In this document: piece by piece, positions 26,901-39,200 of the stretch
Position numbering within the stretch: position 1 is the stretch's first letter
How the letters are laid out: the number at the start of each line of letters is the position of its first letter
Assembly: GCA_013398175.1 (NCBI GenBank)
Contig: VZRZ01002673.1
Location: 62,001 to 126,000 of the forward strand
DNA length: 64,000 nt
Origin: Climacteris rufus
Lineage: Eukaryota > Chordata > Aves > Passeriformes > Climacteridae
Reading direction: 5' to 3'
Notes under the pieces: generated by a model
Databases searched by the model: none
What the model was told of the DNA's origin: nothing
What the model saw: the letters and a program-made list of their open reading frames with translations, nothing else
Program-made: the position numbers and the translations under genes

Positions 26901-29900
26901 CCAAAACTTCCATGCCTTCTGACCCTCTAAACCTGATGCTGCATTCACTGCAAACTGAGAAGTTACAGGGTTGTAATAGGGGAAGACTCATTAGGGACCG
27001 TAACCTTAGTCCCAGCTCAGAGGTCAGCCACAGCTGCAGGAAGGATATGGGAGATGGAGACAAGTCCAGCAGCAGTACAGGAGCACCAGCCCCTGAGCAC
27101 TTGCTGTCTACAGAGCTGTGCTTTCTGCCAGTGAGGTAAATGAGCAGGCTTTGGCACCTGAGGATTAGGATGCCTCGCTGAACCTCTCACCTCAAAGAGC
27201 CTAACGTGAGAGTGGAGCTGTATGTCCTTCTCAGTGTTTGTTGGTGCTCCATACCCAGGCCTGTTTCCAGCCTGTTTCCTTGCAGCCTTGAGCCTCTCAT
27301 GGCAGCAGTGACAGGTGGAAAATTAGGCCCTACCCACCCAGAAAGGATACAAGTTTTGTACTGCCTGTCTCTGGATCTGTCCAAAAGCATTATCTGGATG
27401 CATTAGGGAGAATAATTTTCTCACCTAATGCCTGCACATAAGCCTAGACCTCTAGCTACAAAAGGTCTTCTGTAAAGAGTGATCTCTTGAGGGGCAAAAA
27501 CTGATTCAAGGTCTAGCATTAGGTGACACCTATTCTGGGAAAAAAAAAAAAATCTGAGACCTATTCGACCTCAGTTTTACCTAACTCAACCCCAAACAGC
27601 AAGGTTCTACAAAACCAGAATGAAGTTTTTGTTGGAGAAAGATTACCTCCGAACTTTCCCTTAAGAGCCCTTTCCAAAACCACAGATGCAAAGTTATACC
27701 AAACAAGCAAAGGTATTGAAGTCACCTGTATGGAAATACTACCTGTCCCAAGATCAACCTCTGATGTGGTTTAGTACAGGTATGGTACAAACTGATGAAT
27801 TCTAACACATGTGCCCCATGTCTAAGTATCTCCCCCTTCTAACTGTATGCAAATGTCTAGACTTAAGGTCAGAGGGAGAAAAATACTGAGTTTGGTTTTC
27901 ATTCTTTTTGATCAGAGACTGCAAATTTTTTGGGCCAGGACTGACTTGTTATGCACTGGGGGGAGAGTACCTTGATCTAAGGGGATCTCAAGCTCTTAGG
28001 CTCTCTATACATGTCTGGAACACAAGTCATCATTAATATTACTTCAGTGTAAAAAATGGCATCTTTCTGAACTACTTAGCTTTTCAGAAACAGACAGGAA
28101 CACCACTAGTATATGTTTTGCTATGTTTGAAAGCATGCAATTAGACATGTATCTTACAAACATAAACACTCCCAGCCAACCTCCATGTTTCCAAAAAAAC
28201 CCAGGTTTGTTTAGACAAGGGGTTGATAATCCAGTTTGAACACAGGTATCTGAATGCTGTGACAGCTTCTTCATAATGCTCAGCTTATGGTACATTAAAC
28301 TTTAAAGCAAGATAAACTCCTGCTTTCATTTTATCAAACATCTACCCAGACAGCAAAAAGAAAGACACAAAGCAATGTTTGCAGCTATAGCCAAGCATGG
28401 GATATCCAACTCAGCATATGTTTGAAATGAAAATGAACAATATGTTGCATAGATATACTACTGTATTTTTCAATAGAGAATATCACTGGGATTTGTAAAT
28501 GTTAACCTCATTCTTCCCTTAAGAGTTTGGTTTTACTTCATGCCTAAAAAAACCCCAGAGATTCACCAAGATTAGGCAAATAGAGACAGCAGAGCTTGCA
28601 ATTGAGAAAAAGTGCTCTTAAAGAAACTGTTCCGATAACATGTTTGAGTAGAAGAAATCACGGGAGGTGGGAGGGACATGGACAAGAGATCTTTTAAGAG
28701 TGCTAAATGTTGGGCCAGTGGTATTACTGAGCTTTAGTAGTTAGCCATATTATGCCTTTTTGTGGTCAATAAAGCAGTAATTTAATTGTCTATCACAATA
28801 GCAATGACGCAGCAACAGACAACGAAGAGTCCATAGTGTGAACTCTGCAAGAAGAGACTTTGACCTACAGAAAACAAATAGTAAGAATGAGGAGGGTGGC
28901 AGATGACTAAGTCCTTCAGGAATGGGGGATAGCAAAGAGGCTTGAGCAGCCTCTAAATGTAACAGATTACAAAAAAACCAACCTCAGGTTTTTTCTTCCC
29001 ATTTCACATCCAAAAAGACTGTGTCCCCAAAAGATTCTCAGGTCTTTCTATTCCCAATATTAAATCAACCACCTTAAAAAGCCTTTCCTTATAATTGACT
29101 TAGGGTCATGTGGAAGACAAACACTGAGAGATTATAGTTGCTTCCACTGATTTAAAATTGACACACTACACTACAAGTATCACCTTCATATTACACTGAT
29201 GACAACGCATGAGAAATCAGAGATGTGCTATTATATGATTTATTATAAAGAGTTATTGATAATCTTCATTGCACAATACGTAACAGCCTAAAAAAAAATT
29301 ATCAAATCATCCAAGTTTCTTCCTAAGTCTTATCTCTTCCCTAGAAGTTTACTTTTTGTACAGCAACAGCCCCTCCTCCCTTTCCCAACCTTTTCTTCTC
29401 TCCCTGTTTCATATGACCTCACCATACCCAAAAATGTGAAGAGATTGGTCTTATCACAGCTTAGCAAGATACCACCTGCCAGCTGAACTGTGACAAATCA
29501 CAGCTGGCCTTACAATACACACACTAACAGTGACTGAGGCCAAGCCAACAACAGCAGCTCAAGGCTATCATTTAAACGACTGAGCACCCCCTCCCACAAA
29601 AATTGTGCTAAGGAAATAGCTCAATAACACGAAGCTGCCATCAGCATGTTACTATTTCAGTGTGCATTAGATGTTTTGACTCTCTCTTCCACCTGCAAGT
29701 GCCTTCTGTTGAGCCTTAGTAAGCCTTTTACAGCCAACAAGGTGGACAGACTGTCTGTTCTTTGTACTCACACAACAGTTGACACAACATGACCCTGATC
29801 AATCATAACCTACTACCATAAAATTTACAACAGCAAATATTAATTCCTCCCACTCCCCACGACCGCCCTTCTGAAAAGACACAACTCTGGCACAAACATC

Positions 29901-32139
29901 TTTAAAAAAACAATAATTCAGGAGTTATCAAAAAATGAGAATAAGGCTTAAAAAGAAAATGTCAAAGGAACTTTAAGTTATTTTTATTACTAAACTTGCC
30001 ATACACAACACTCCCATTTTCCAGCTTCTAGAAGAGACAGATAATCAGGTATGCAATGTGATCATAATAAAAACATTCTCTAGAATTAGACCTGCATTTC
30101 CATTAGCAACCATTTTACATACTATTTAAATAATTCCTAGAACCCAAGGTTTCAGCCATGAATAAAGGAAGATGCTAGCATGCGTTGAGTTTTACTCATT
30201 TGTTTAAACAGGCATGCAACATAAGAAAACTTTAACAAAATAGACTCAAACTAGAAAGCTGACAAATTTGAACAACAACTATCACACTTGCAGATGGTCT
30301 TTGAGCCATTTAGCTTACAGGCTCAGTCACAACATTTTACTGAGATAAATAGATCTGAACAGCTCAACCACCAGGCAAACCTACCAACAGCCCACAGGTG
30401 TTGCCCATCTTGTATCACTGCAGGTTTAAGAATCACCAGCTTCTCACTGGAAGAGTAAGGTACCTGTGTTTAATAAACTGCTTAAAAATCAACTTCAATC
30501 TGTAGATTAACAAGACTGGTTAGTAGTAGCCATTGGCTATTAAGTTAAGAGTACAAAACACTTTCCCTGTATAAAACTTCAGCTCTTTTCCTTGATGCTT
30601 TCACAGCACTCACCTTCAACCAGGAAAGTAGACACCCTGAATGGGGTGTCTCTGCTGTTAGACAATTTCCCACCTCACTGCTCAGTTGAACTCTTTGAAA
30701 CTGTTATGGTAGGCACTCAATTCAGCAGTACCTGACCACAGCCATGAGTCTGGTTTAACTCTGCAATTAGAGATAGCTTTGTTAATGGCAAGACCGAACG
30801 TGCACTAAACCACCATGTCTTAACTTCAAGAAGAGGAACAGCCTTCCCTAAATTGAACCAGAAAATGAGGCCCTGGGCAAGCATCCACCAGACTGTACCT
30901 GACATTTACAGGGAGCAGTTCTGTGTCTTCGAAGATCTTGGCACATCTCGACATGTACTATGTGGAAGCATCAGGCCCTTTCAAATGATTCACAGGCAGC
31001 CAGATCCCACCAGTTGATCTGCTGCTTTTATGAACTGTGGATGTGTCTCTGTCCTCTGCCCGTTAAGCTCACAGAGATGCACAGGTCTGCAGCTAAACAG
31101 CATGGTCTTACTTAATGACCTAAACCTATTCTAGACCATTGTTTTTACCAATAAAATTCAAAGGAAGTAGGACTTGGACATTTGTGAAGATTTCAGCAGA
31201 TCTTGTTAAGAAAGAAGGCTCACCCACCTATTTGATATGGCAATACACGTCAAATATGGGTTTGACTCTTTTTAGTCTCTCTAGACCCTCCCTGGATACA
31301 GAAGAAAGTTGAACAAAGCTCAACAGGGTGAAAGAATGACAAAATATATGAGAAGTTATCTGTCATTTATGTTGCTACAACAATTGTGCTAAACTCATGG
31401 TGCCATCACTATTCTCTTTTGGATTAGCTTTGGATTCTTGTTGGATTTTTTTTCTGCAACCATCCCTGAAACTCTTCCTTGAACACTCATACAATTCCAT
31501 ACTCTTTGAATGGAAGGCAGGATTTGAAGCAGTATGCAAGTTAAAAGTCAGAAAAACACTCCCAGTTCAGCTAATTTAATTTCTGAAATAAATTGTTGGG
31601 ACAGTGTGGAGGTTTTTTTCATTTCAGCATAGCTCACTTCAATGCTTACTGTGCTAACAATTAGGGCTGCTGTTATTCTGATTTGTATCCACTAGTCAGC
31701 ATGGAAAGAACAAGAGAGGAAATTCAGGCAGCAGTTAAAGTGTCTGTACACTTCAGTCAAGGGACAAGTGTGCAGCATAGTACAAAGAGGTCCAATGAGT
31801 ATTTGGTTTCTTTCTGACTAAGAACAATGTTCCTGCCATCAACAGAAATTAATATTCAACCAACAAATAAATTCTTAATTTAGAGGACAATTTTTGTTAG
31901 CAGTTTGTTGGTAAAGCAGTTACAAGACAATATTGCAATGAGAGAATTCTCCAAAAGCATCGTGAGTTTTGTAAGTATTTGTTGCACCCTCTGCATCCAA
32001 ACCTACTCCCCCTCCATTTCCCTCCTAGGCAATTATCTTCCAGTTTTCTTTTCCCTTATGAATAAAAGACTACAGATGCCGGCAGAGCTTCAGCAGGCTT
32101 TGTGTCTGACATGCAGCCCATATCTCCATTATCACTTAC

Positions 32140-32237
32140 CAATACAGCAGGACCAGGAAGACCGCCAGCAAAGCCAGGCTGACTCTGGTACTGTTCACTT
32201 CCACAGAGGCAAGTGCCAGGAGATCTACAGGCTCCAT
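32140..32237 (-). CDS. TBXAS1: Thromboxane-A synthase (CYP5A1), first coding exon
   Basis: Thromboxane-A synthase is an ER-membrane cytochrome P450 that isomerises prostaglandin H2 to thromboxane A2. This exon supplies only the N-terminal anchor. Seen: an ATG whose first base is 32237, in context AAAATGG (A at -3, G at +4), then 32 codons plus TG, ending at a strong donor (TATTG|GTAAGTG). The peptide starts MEPVDLLALASVEVN, has an NST sequon at residues 15-17 and a hydrophobic segment at about residues 19-32 (VSLALLAVFLVLLY). From memory, human TBXAS1 begins ME, has EVN at the matching place, then a hydrophobic run ending LLKW. I count about 11 identities over the 21 positions from EVN to the split codon, which becomes Trp if the next exon starts with G. 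The catalytic P450 exons were not found in the window. Another P450 is possible, but the EVN..LL.W pattern points to CYP5A. Confidence 0.75.
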
Positions 32238-32330
32238 TTTCCTCCTCTACAGCTCCAGCCTTGAGTGTTGTGTGCAGGGGAAAGCCTCCACAAGGGCTGA
32301 TAAAGCCTTCCACGGCTAAATGAATGACAT
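32238..32330 (-). other. TBXAS1: 5' untranslated part of the TBXAS1 start exon, with acceptor
   Basis: On the minus strand the sequence just before 32330 is a textbook acceptor (TTCCTGTTTTGTTGCAG), so the coding-start exon is probably internal and begins at 32330 with a 93-base leader. The whole exon would be 191 bases. This implies at least one more 5' exon upstream, at higher coordinates. The leader itself is open in a frame different from the TBXAS1 ATG. A TSS inside the leader cannot be excluded, since no TATA box or CpG cluster helps to decide. Confidence 0.6.
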
Positions 32331-35300
32331 CTGCAACAAAACAGGAACCGAGAGAGCAAAAACATGTCAAGTACAAACTGCAAACCTTTCCTCTTCTCAT
32401 CAACTGCACCCTCTGAGGCAGAACTCGAAGGTTCCCTTGATGGCAGAATGTAGGAATTTCCCCCCTCCCACTGTTGTTGACTGTCATGGCAGTAAATATT
32501 TACATACCCACTGCTTGAGACATCAGTGCTGCTGAATAGGTTTTTAGACCTCCAGTGTGGGAAGCTGACAAATGTGTGGGAAAAAGAGGGGAAGACAGCC
32601 TGACCATATTATAGACCATGAACAAAAACATAAAGGCACTTTAGGGGTGTCCTGACATACAAGCAGCAGCATTCTCTACAGTAACAAAAATAGAGCATAT
32701 TTGCAATAGAAAACTTCATTAGCACTTAATTTCCAAGCTGGATATACCTTGAAAGAATAGAACAAAGTAAAGTCTATCACAAGTCAAAGAAGGAATTAGA
32801 GGACAACTGGTCTAATGTGACTTCTAGAACACATATAGAGAAAGAAGAACTAATGAGCAGAAAACTCCAACTGCAGTGCCAGGTCCATAAGTCAGCATCT
32901 GTCATGCTGGTTAGTCCACACAGACAGCACTGTTTGGCTCTATCATCTCAAGCTCATGAGTGCTACAGAAAATTTTCCTGGCTCAGTACACTGTCCTCCT
33001 TGGAGGTATCATTAAGGGGTCTCTCCAGAGATACTTTGGTTACCCCTACATTGTGTTTCTAGTAAGAGATTTAACATCAATATGGTCAAATCTACTCTCT
33101 CTGCATTGTGGCACAGTCAGGCTTCCACCCTCCCTCTTACAACCTGCACACAACAGCCAATCTTTGACTGCAGTTCAGGAAATGGTTTGTTCATTGTATA
33201 TTAATTATTTAGCTTTCTTCCATATTTTCCTGCCTGCAGACCTCAATCCTGTTTCAAGCATCTGATCCAGTCCACTTAGAAAGGTAAACCAAAAACACAC
33301 CTTGAAGCACTTCTATGAGAAATGTCCACCAACCTGTTGCACACTAAAGTAACAAAATTCCATGATCAAAAAAATCTTCAGGATAACAACAGAAGCAACA
33401 GCAGCTTGCAACTAAACACCCTTGCTTATGACAAATTGTTTGTTACTTACGAAACTGTCAGTACTTGTACACGTACTGCAGACTTTCCATCCATTCTAAA
33501 CAACCTATTTGAAAGTTAAAGAAATCAATGCTATGCAAAAACTAAGTTTGTGAATTATATGGTAACCCTGAGAAACAGAAATTCTGCAAAATCTCATTCT
33601 CATAACACACCTGATGAAGAGTGGTTTCTTCTCTTACAACCCCAAGACAATAGCTTAGATTTAATGTGCAAGGCTTCTCCAATATCACTGTATTACATTT
33701 CCTCCCTTTATCAGAGAAGTTAATAATATAGGTATCAAAAAAGTAAAGTCTCTAACACAATGGAGTTTAATTTTAAGAAGATTTGGCTCTACTCTAACTG
33801 AATCACTGCTATTTTGGTTCTCTGTGCTTCACAACTGCATTAATTCCCTTCCAGCCTCAGATCCTTACAGAATAAGTAAAAGGTGTTAACCAGCACATCA
33901 GCTCCACAGAACAGCAATGTAGTTCACAGAAAACCTTGCTTCAGGTATTAACAACTCGAGGTCAGTAACAGCTCCGCTGGTTTGCTGCTGCTGGCAAGTT
34001 CTCCAAGAACAACTGCAACAAGATTCAAGACCAGTGACATGAGGAATCAATCAGTGGGCACAAGCCAATCCTAACCAGCAACTGATCCTGTGGGACTTTA
34101 GGAAATAGAAAAAACCCCAAGAAATTAAATATTGATATGCATCAAAGTCTCTCCAAAAAACTAAACCAATCACCACAACTATAGAAGGTAAGAAATAATA
34201 TTCCAACTTCACTGTACTTTAATTTACTTGGCTTTCTAATTAAAAGACTTTTTTCTGGATATAAAGGACAGATATTGTATTAAAATCAACTGCACAACTC
34301 CTGTCAGCACACACAGGTCAAGTACAGACCTCACTTGTTTTTTAAGAAGACATGGAGTCTTTTCCCAGTCACAGTGAGAGATAGCAGGGGTGAATAGTTC
34401 TTAAACACATGCTTAAGAAAAAAAACAGGGTCTCACATCAGCATCCAATTTGGAAGAGAACACATAATCAAGGTTTTTTTTTGTTTTTCATTTCTGTTGC
34501 TGATGTTAGGGTTTGTCTTGCTTTACTTTTAAAGCCTTGTCACCTGTTTCTTGCTGAAGGATCTTAACATGGCACCTCCCACCATTAAAAAGGGTGGCAA
34601 GCAGCAGTGACCCTAAAACATACCTGGAGCACTCCTCATCACAGACATAGACACTCACAGTTATCATCTCAGAGTTAGAGAATTCAGCTCTGTGAAGAGT
34701 CAAATAAATCCACATGGTGCTTTGCAGGGTGGGGGAAACAGGAGTCAGGGATGCAGACATCAGTGAAAACAAGCTATTTATTAATCCAGAGCTTCTCTTT
34801 ACAGGTCTTTTACATGAGAAATGTCATCCCAATTAACAGTTAATAGCACAGATATTTTTCACCAACCTCTCAGTTCCTTTTGCAGAGCCACGCTGGCCAA
34901 TATAATGGTATCAAAGAACTAAGGAGACAGACACAAAGTCCTCACTAACCACATGCTGGAGGAAGCCAGAGACAAGCAGAAGTGGAAGAGAGCCTTTTCC
35001 TGTCAGACTTCTATGAGTCAGCAGCACTGTCTGTATTTGCCTCCACAAGGTTTCACTCAAGATTGCATCTACCAAGGTTTGCAGCTCCTTGACACGGTGC
35101 CATCCGTGCTTTTCTCTTTCATAGCAAGTAAAATCCACAGATCACCACCTTGTTCATCACAAGCAAATGTTGACTACAAACCTACAGTGAAGACACCCAT
35201 CTCATCCTTCATTCCCCAGCACTGTCTTGGAGCTCCCCAGCAAATGACAGATCTACAAGACAGAAGTAGTTCAGTGCTGAACAGCCAGAGCTCCAGCCTG

Positions 35301-36172
35301 TATGCACATTTGCAGCAGTGGCTATTAAACAGGGAAGTACATAATAGCGTTCAGAGTCTGAGAAGCTGAATTGTTCCTCAGAGGAAAAAGAACAAAAACC
35401 TGGCACCCAGACAATCCAGGTTTTACAGGAAGCCTTCATGCCTCAAAGCCCTGCTCGAGTCCAGTAATATTTTCTGTAAATGCTCTTCCAAAACAATGCA
35501 TTTCAACTTCCAAAGGAATACAACTATGGCTATGAGCCCCAGCAATGCTTGACATACACCAGTATTGTTCCAACGTGGAATACAGAGTTCATTACAAGGC
35601 AGGATTCTAGACCTTCTCAGTAAACCTAAATCACGTTAAGGATTTTGACCTGTTTTCAAAGCATATCAACTGGAAAGTGTAGTCTCATATACTTCAGGAG
35701 CTACTGACTTCAGCAGCTAGACTAACCACACACTCCTGCTAATGACCAAATTCAATTCCTCTTGTGCCAGTCTACCTCATATATTTTAGGTCTATAATAA
35801 TCTAATTAAGGCTCAACCACACCAACTTTATGATAGATGAAGGAAGTCCAGGAAGATGTTAAGTTTTAATTTTATAGCAGTTTGTGTCTATAGAAATTTA
35901 TAGCACAGTCTCCAGATCAACAAAATTCTGCTATAGACAGCTTAGCCACAAAATACTGCAGACAAAATACCACAGAACAGCTTAAAAAAGAGATTAATCA
36001 GAAACTAGTTTATGTATAAGCTTTAACAAAGCCCATGTACCAAATTGTTTAAGTATATATGACAATAATTTGTTTTAAAGTAAAAACCTTTCCAAAGCCA
36101 AAATGAATTCTTAACATCTTAAAGGTAGACCAATGAAAAAAAAATTTAAAATCAGAGGCATATTTCACAGAG

Positions 36173-36210
36173 GTTTTTTTGGTGTTTGTTTTTTGTTTGT
36201 TTGTTTGTTT
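36173..36210 (+). repeat. (GTTT)n low-complexity tract
   Basis: T-rich tract that settles into tandem GTTT units. It could be the reverse complement of a worn A-rich tail, but no retroelement body is visible next to it. Confidence 0.75.
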
Positions 36211-39200
36211 AATTTAAAACAACCTTCATATCCAAAGTACTGGGAGTATTAATGTATTGGAATAGAGGGATTTACAATGGCCATCTGTGACTTAATTATT
36301 ACTATCTCTATTCAAAGATTGATTAAGCAGATTAATCAGATGATTTTATACTCCTACATGATAAACTATGACAAACCACCCCAGGGACAGACCACCAAGG
36401 CATCAGAGTCTAATATTAAAGATCCTGCTCTACATTCAAAACAGGCAGGAGCACCAAAAGGACACCATGAGCTCACAGAAGATTCTTGAGTCACCTTGAA
36501 TAAAATCACTCCAATAAAGGGGATCTCAGAAGGCAAACACAGTGACTGTAAAACCACACTGAGGAGGCCACTTTCATGACACTTCCAGCTGAGAAACAGA
36601 AAGACTTTTGTGCTTAAATTGTTTTGCCAAGTCAAACCTGCTTATATTAACCTAAATGCTTTGGAGGAAACAGGTACTCAGTTTAAAATTATAGGAAACC
36701 TAAAATGTTACGCAAACTTGTTAAGACTAACAAATTTAGTCTTAGCAGACTAAAAGTTACAGTACTTCAAACTCAGTCAGTATCTTAGGGGCTAAAAAAC
36801 GCATTATGCTAACTAAATGTAGTGTCACTGTACTAAGTCCCCTCTAAAGCAACAAGCTGTGAGATATCCTAGTTATTTCAAAGAACTCCTCTTAGAAATA
36901 GCACAGATTTTGTGGTCAAAAGAAATTACAGTTTCTTCCTCTCGCTGTGAGAGTTTGGAATGAGTTTCTAAAATAAAGTTGCCTTTGCTAATAGTGACAT
37001 TAAGATCTTGCAGCCCCTGTGAAATTCCAGAGAAAGCAGAAATTAATGTAACATCTGCTGCTCATCGCCAGGCATTTCTAAGCAAATTGACTTGATTAAA
37101 TAATCGGTAACTTGTTTATATTTCTATAGCTTGCTTCAGAAACATTGATTGATTCAACCAATCCTATAATTTCATTGTCCTATAAACTTGACTGGAGATA
37201 AATAAGAATTTATGTTCATGGATCAATAGCTCCACATTCACAGCAAAAGCCAAAGAACCCTGCCTAGACTAGTCTTGTAGTTGCAGAGAGGCAGCTAATG
37301 TTTCCTTTTGTACAAATGTCACGGTAAGAACTGGTAAGTTACAATTTCTTTTGTGAAGTTCAATTTTTAAACACCATGAAAAATACCTAATACCATGAAA
37401 AGCTACTCTAGATAACAAATTCCAGGCCTGAATTCTGCAAACTATGTTTCAGTGTTGATCACAGGTCAAAGGAACAGTGAAAAACTGAACTGAAGTACCT
37501 TGTCCTATAACTTAATTAAACAAACTGTGCTTATTCACTTCTCTTTCATCTATTAGCTAATAGGATCGACACCAAAACATATAAAGCCCAGTACTTTTTT
37601 CCTGTTTTTCCCCAATTAACAGAAGCATTTTGAGAACTCAATGTGCTGTCTCTAGCTGCTACATTCCACACCTTACCTCTCCAGCTTGCAGTTCCATAAT
37701 TTTATTGTGGAATCTTTTCAATATGATATGAAGAGGAAAAGATGGAGAAATATTAGAGAACAACTACACGCAGCCTCCTTAAAAGCAGGGCAGCCACCTC
37801 AGAGGTAATTAGCCACAGCAACCAGCAATGCATAGAGCAGTGCAGTAAACACTGAAGGCAGGTAACAAGGTTCATCAGCACAACAAGGAGTGAGCCAGGA
37901 CCAGGGGCCACACAGAAAGCCAAATCAACCACTGAGCACCCAGACCCAAACTTCAATGGGACTCCTGGGCCCACGGGAATAGTGTGTGGGTGTGGAGTCC
38001 TAGGTGACACCAGTCAGGACAATTAACATCTATTGGTACCCTCAGGGACCTGACAAGCTCAGTACTAAGGCCTGGAACAGGCAAAAAGATAATGTCAGAC
38101 ATTTGGTAGTAGGGTACTGAAAAGAGTAAATTCACTAATACAATGCATTTTTCAGTACCATATCAAAATTCAAAATGACAAATGGGGAAGGCACCTACAG
38201 CCTCAAAAACCTTGAACCCCAGACAAGGTAAAGAAGTGTTCTTCACCTGAGGTGCACCACTGTTTTTTCAGACTTCACATGTTCCCAGAAGAAACTCCAC
38301 AGATGTATCCCCATGGGTTATGGCCTGCAGGCTGACAAGAATGGTAGAATTTTTCCCATCTGGGAACTGTGGGTGGTGTGAGCTCTCCCTTTATGCTTTA
38401 TCTCTAATGGTCTAAAATCAGAGGGTTTGGATGCAAGTATCCCTCTGAGATGAATAAGATAGCAAAAAGAAAGTGCCATGTATTAGATAATACAAACACA
38501 CAAAAACCAGAACAGGTACTACATGTCGGGCACTATCACCACGTAGTCCCTGCATAGAAGAGGCAGTAAACTGTCACAAAGGAAAAAGAATGGTGACAAT
38601 GAAGCAAGTCAGCCTAATATTATGGCCACAGCAATAGTTCTCACACCTCAAGAAGCCCAGAAGCTTTTAGTTTACATCCACGTGTAGATATGCAACCTGA
38701 CTGCAAAGAAACTCAACCTGGCAGCCCAAAGTAATCACTGAGGACCAGTCCCAGTTCTTCAGCAATTCTTTAGTGGCATCCACAGAACCACTTTTTAAGA
38801 TGCAGAAACATTCCTTCACAGGAGACAGGAAGTTCTCCTGGAGAACACCAAGTGCAGGGTTTGGTAACGCTACTCTGAATCCTGCAGAACTGGCAGGGGA
38901 AGTTGTTGCCCTGTTGCCTCTCTTGCCTTTGAAAGTGTTCCCCGTGTCAAGCATTTCAAAATGACAATAACTGCTCTGTGAACAATCATGATGAATATTT
39001 TCAGATGGCAGTAAGAACATAAAATGTTTGGGGCATTGGGACACACAAAAGCTGGGCCAGGAAGACATATAGAACCATCACACTATGGGGCAAATGCAGG
39101 GACAATATAAAGTACATTGAAAAGCCTTATTTTCACTCATGCCCATATCCAGTGGGTATTCCTGCCTAAACATATGCATCACATGATGAATAATTCTTGC

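Larger units (their letters stand above)
16226..32139. other. Probable first coding intron of TBXAS1
   Basis: This stretch follows the donor at 32140 in the minus-strand transcript. I searched it for P450 landmarks (the HPKP..PFIGN segment of the next exon, the heme-binding FG.GPR.C.G motif) and found none. Several very short segments have good splice-site look-alikes (42 bases at 17985-18026, 64 bases at 31228-31291), but none carries P450 sequence. Confidence 0.45.

Noticed and set aside
30390..30425. 33-base segment reading IQDGQHLWAV with splice-like edges
   Set aside because: Too short, no family match, and its end phase does not connect to other candidates.
30608..30652. Short minus-strand segment ending TTGAAG|GTGAGTG
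   Set aside because: The donor is strong but the acceptor is weak (little pyrimidine), and the 13 residues match nothing I know.
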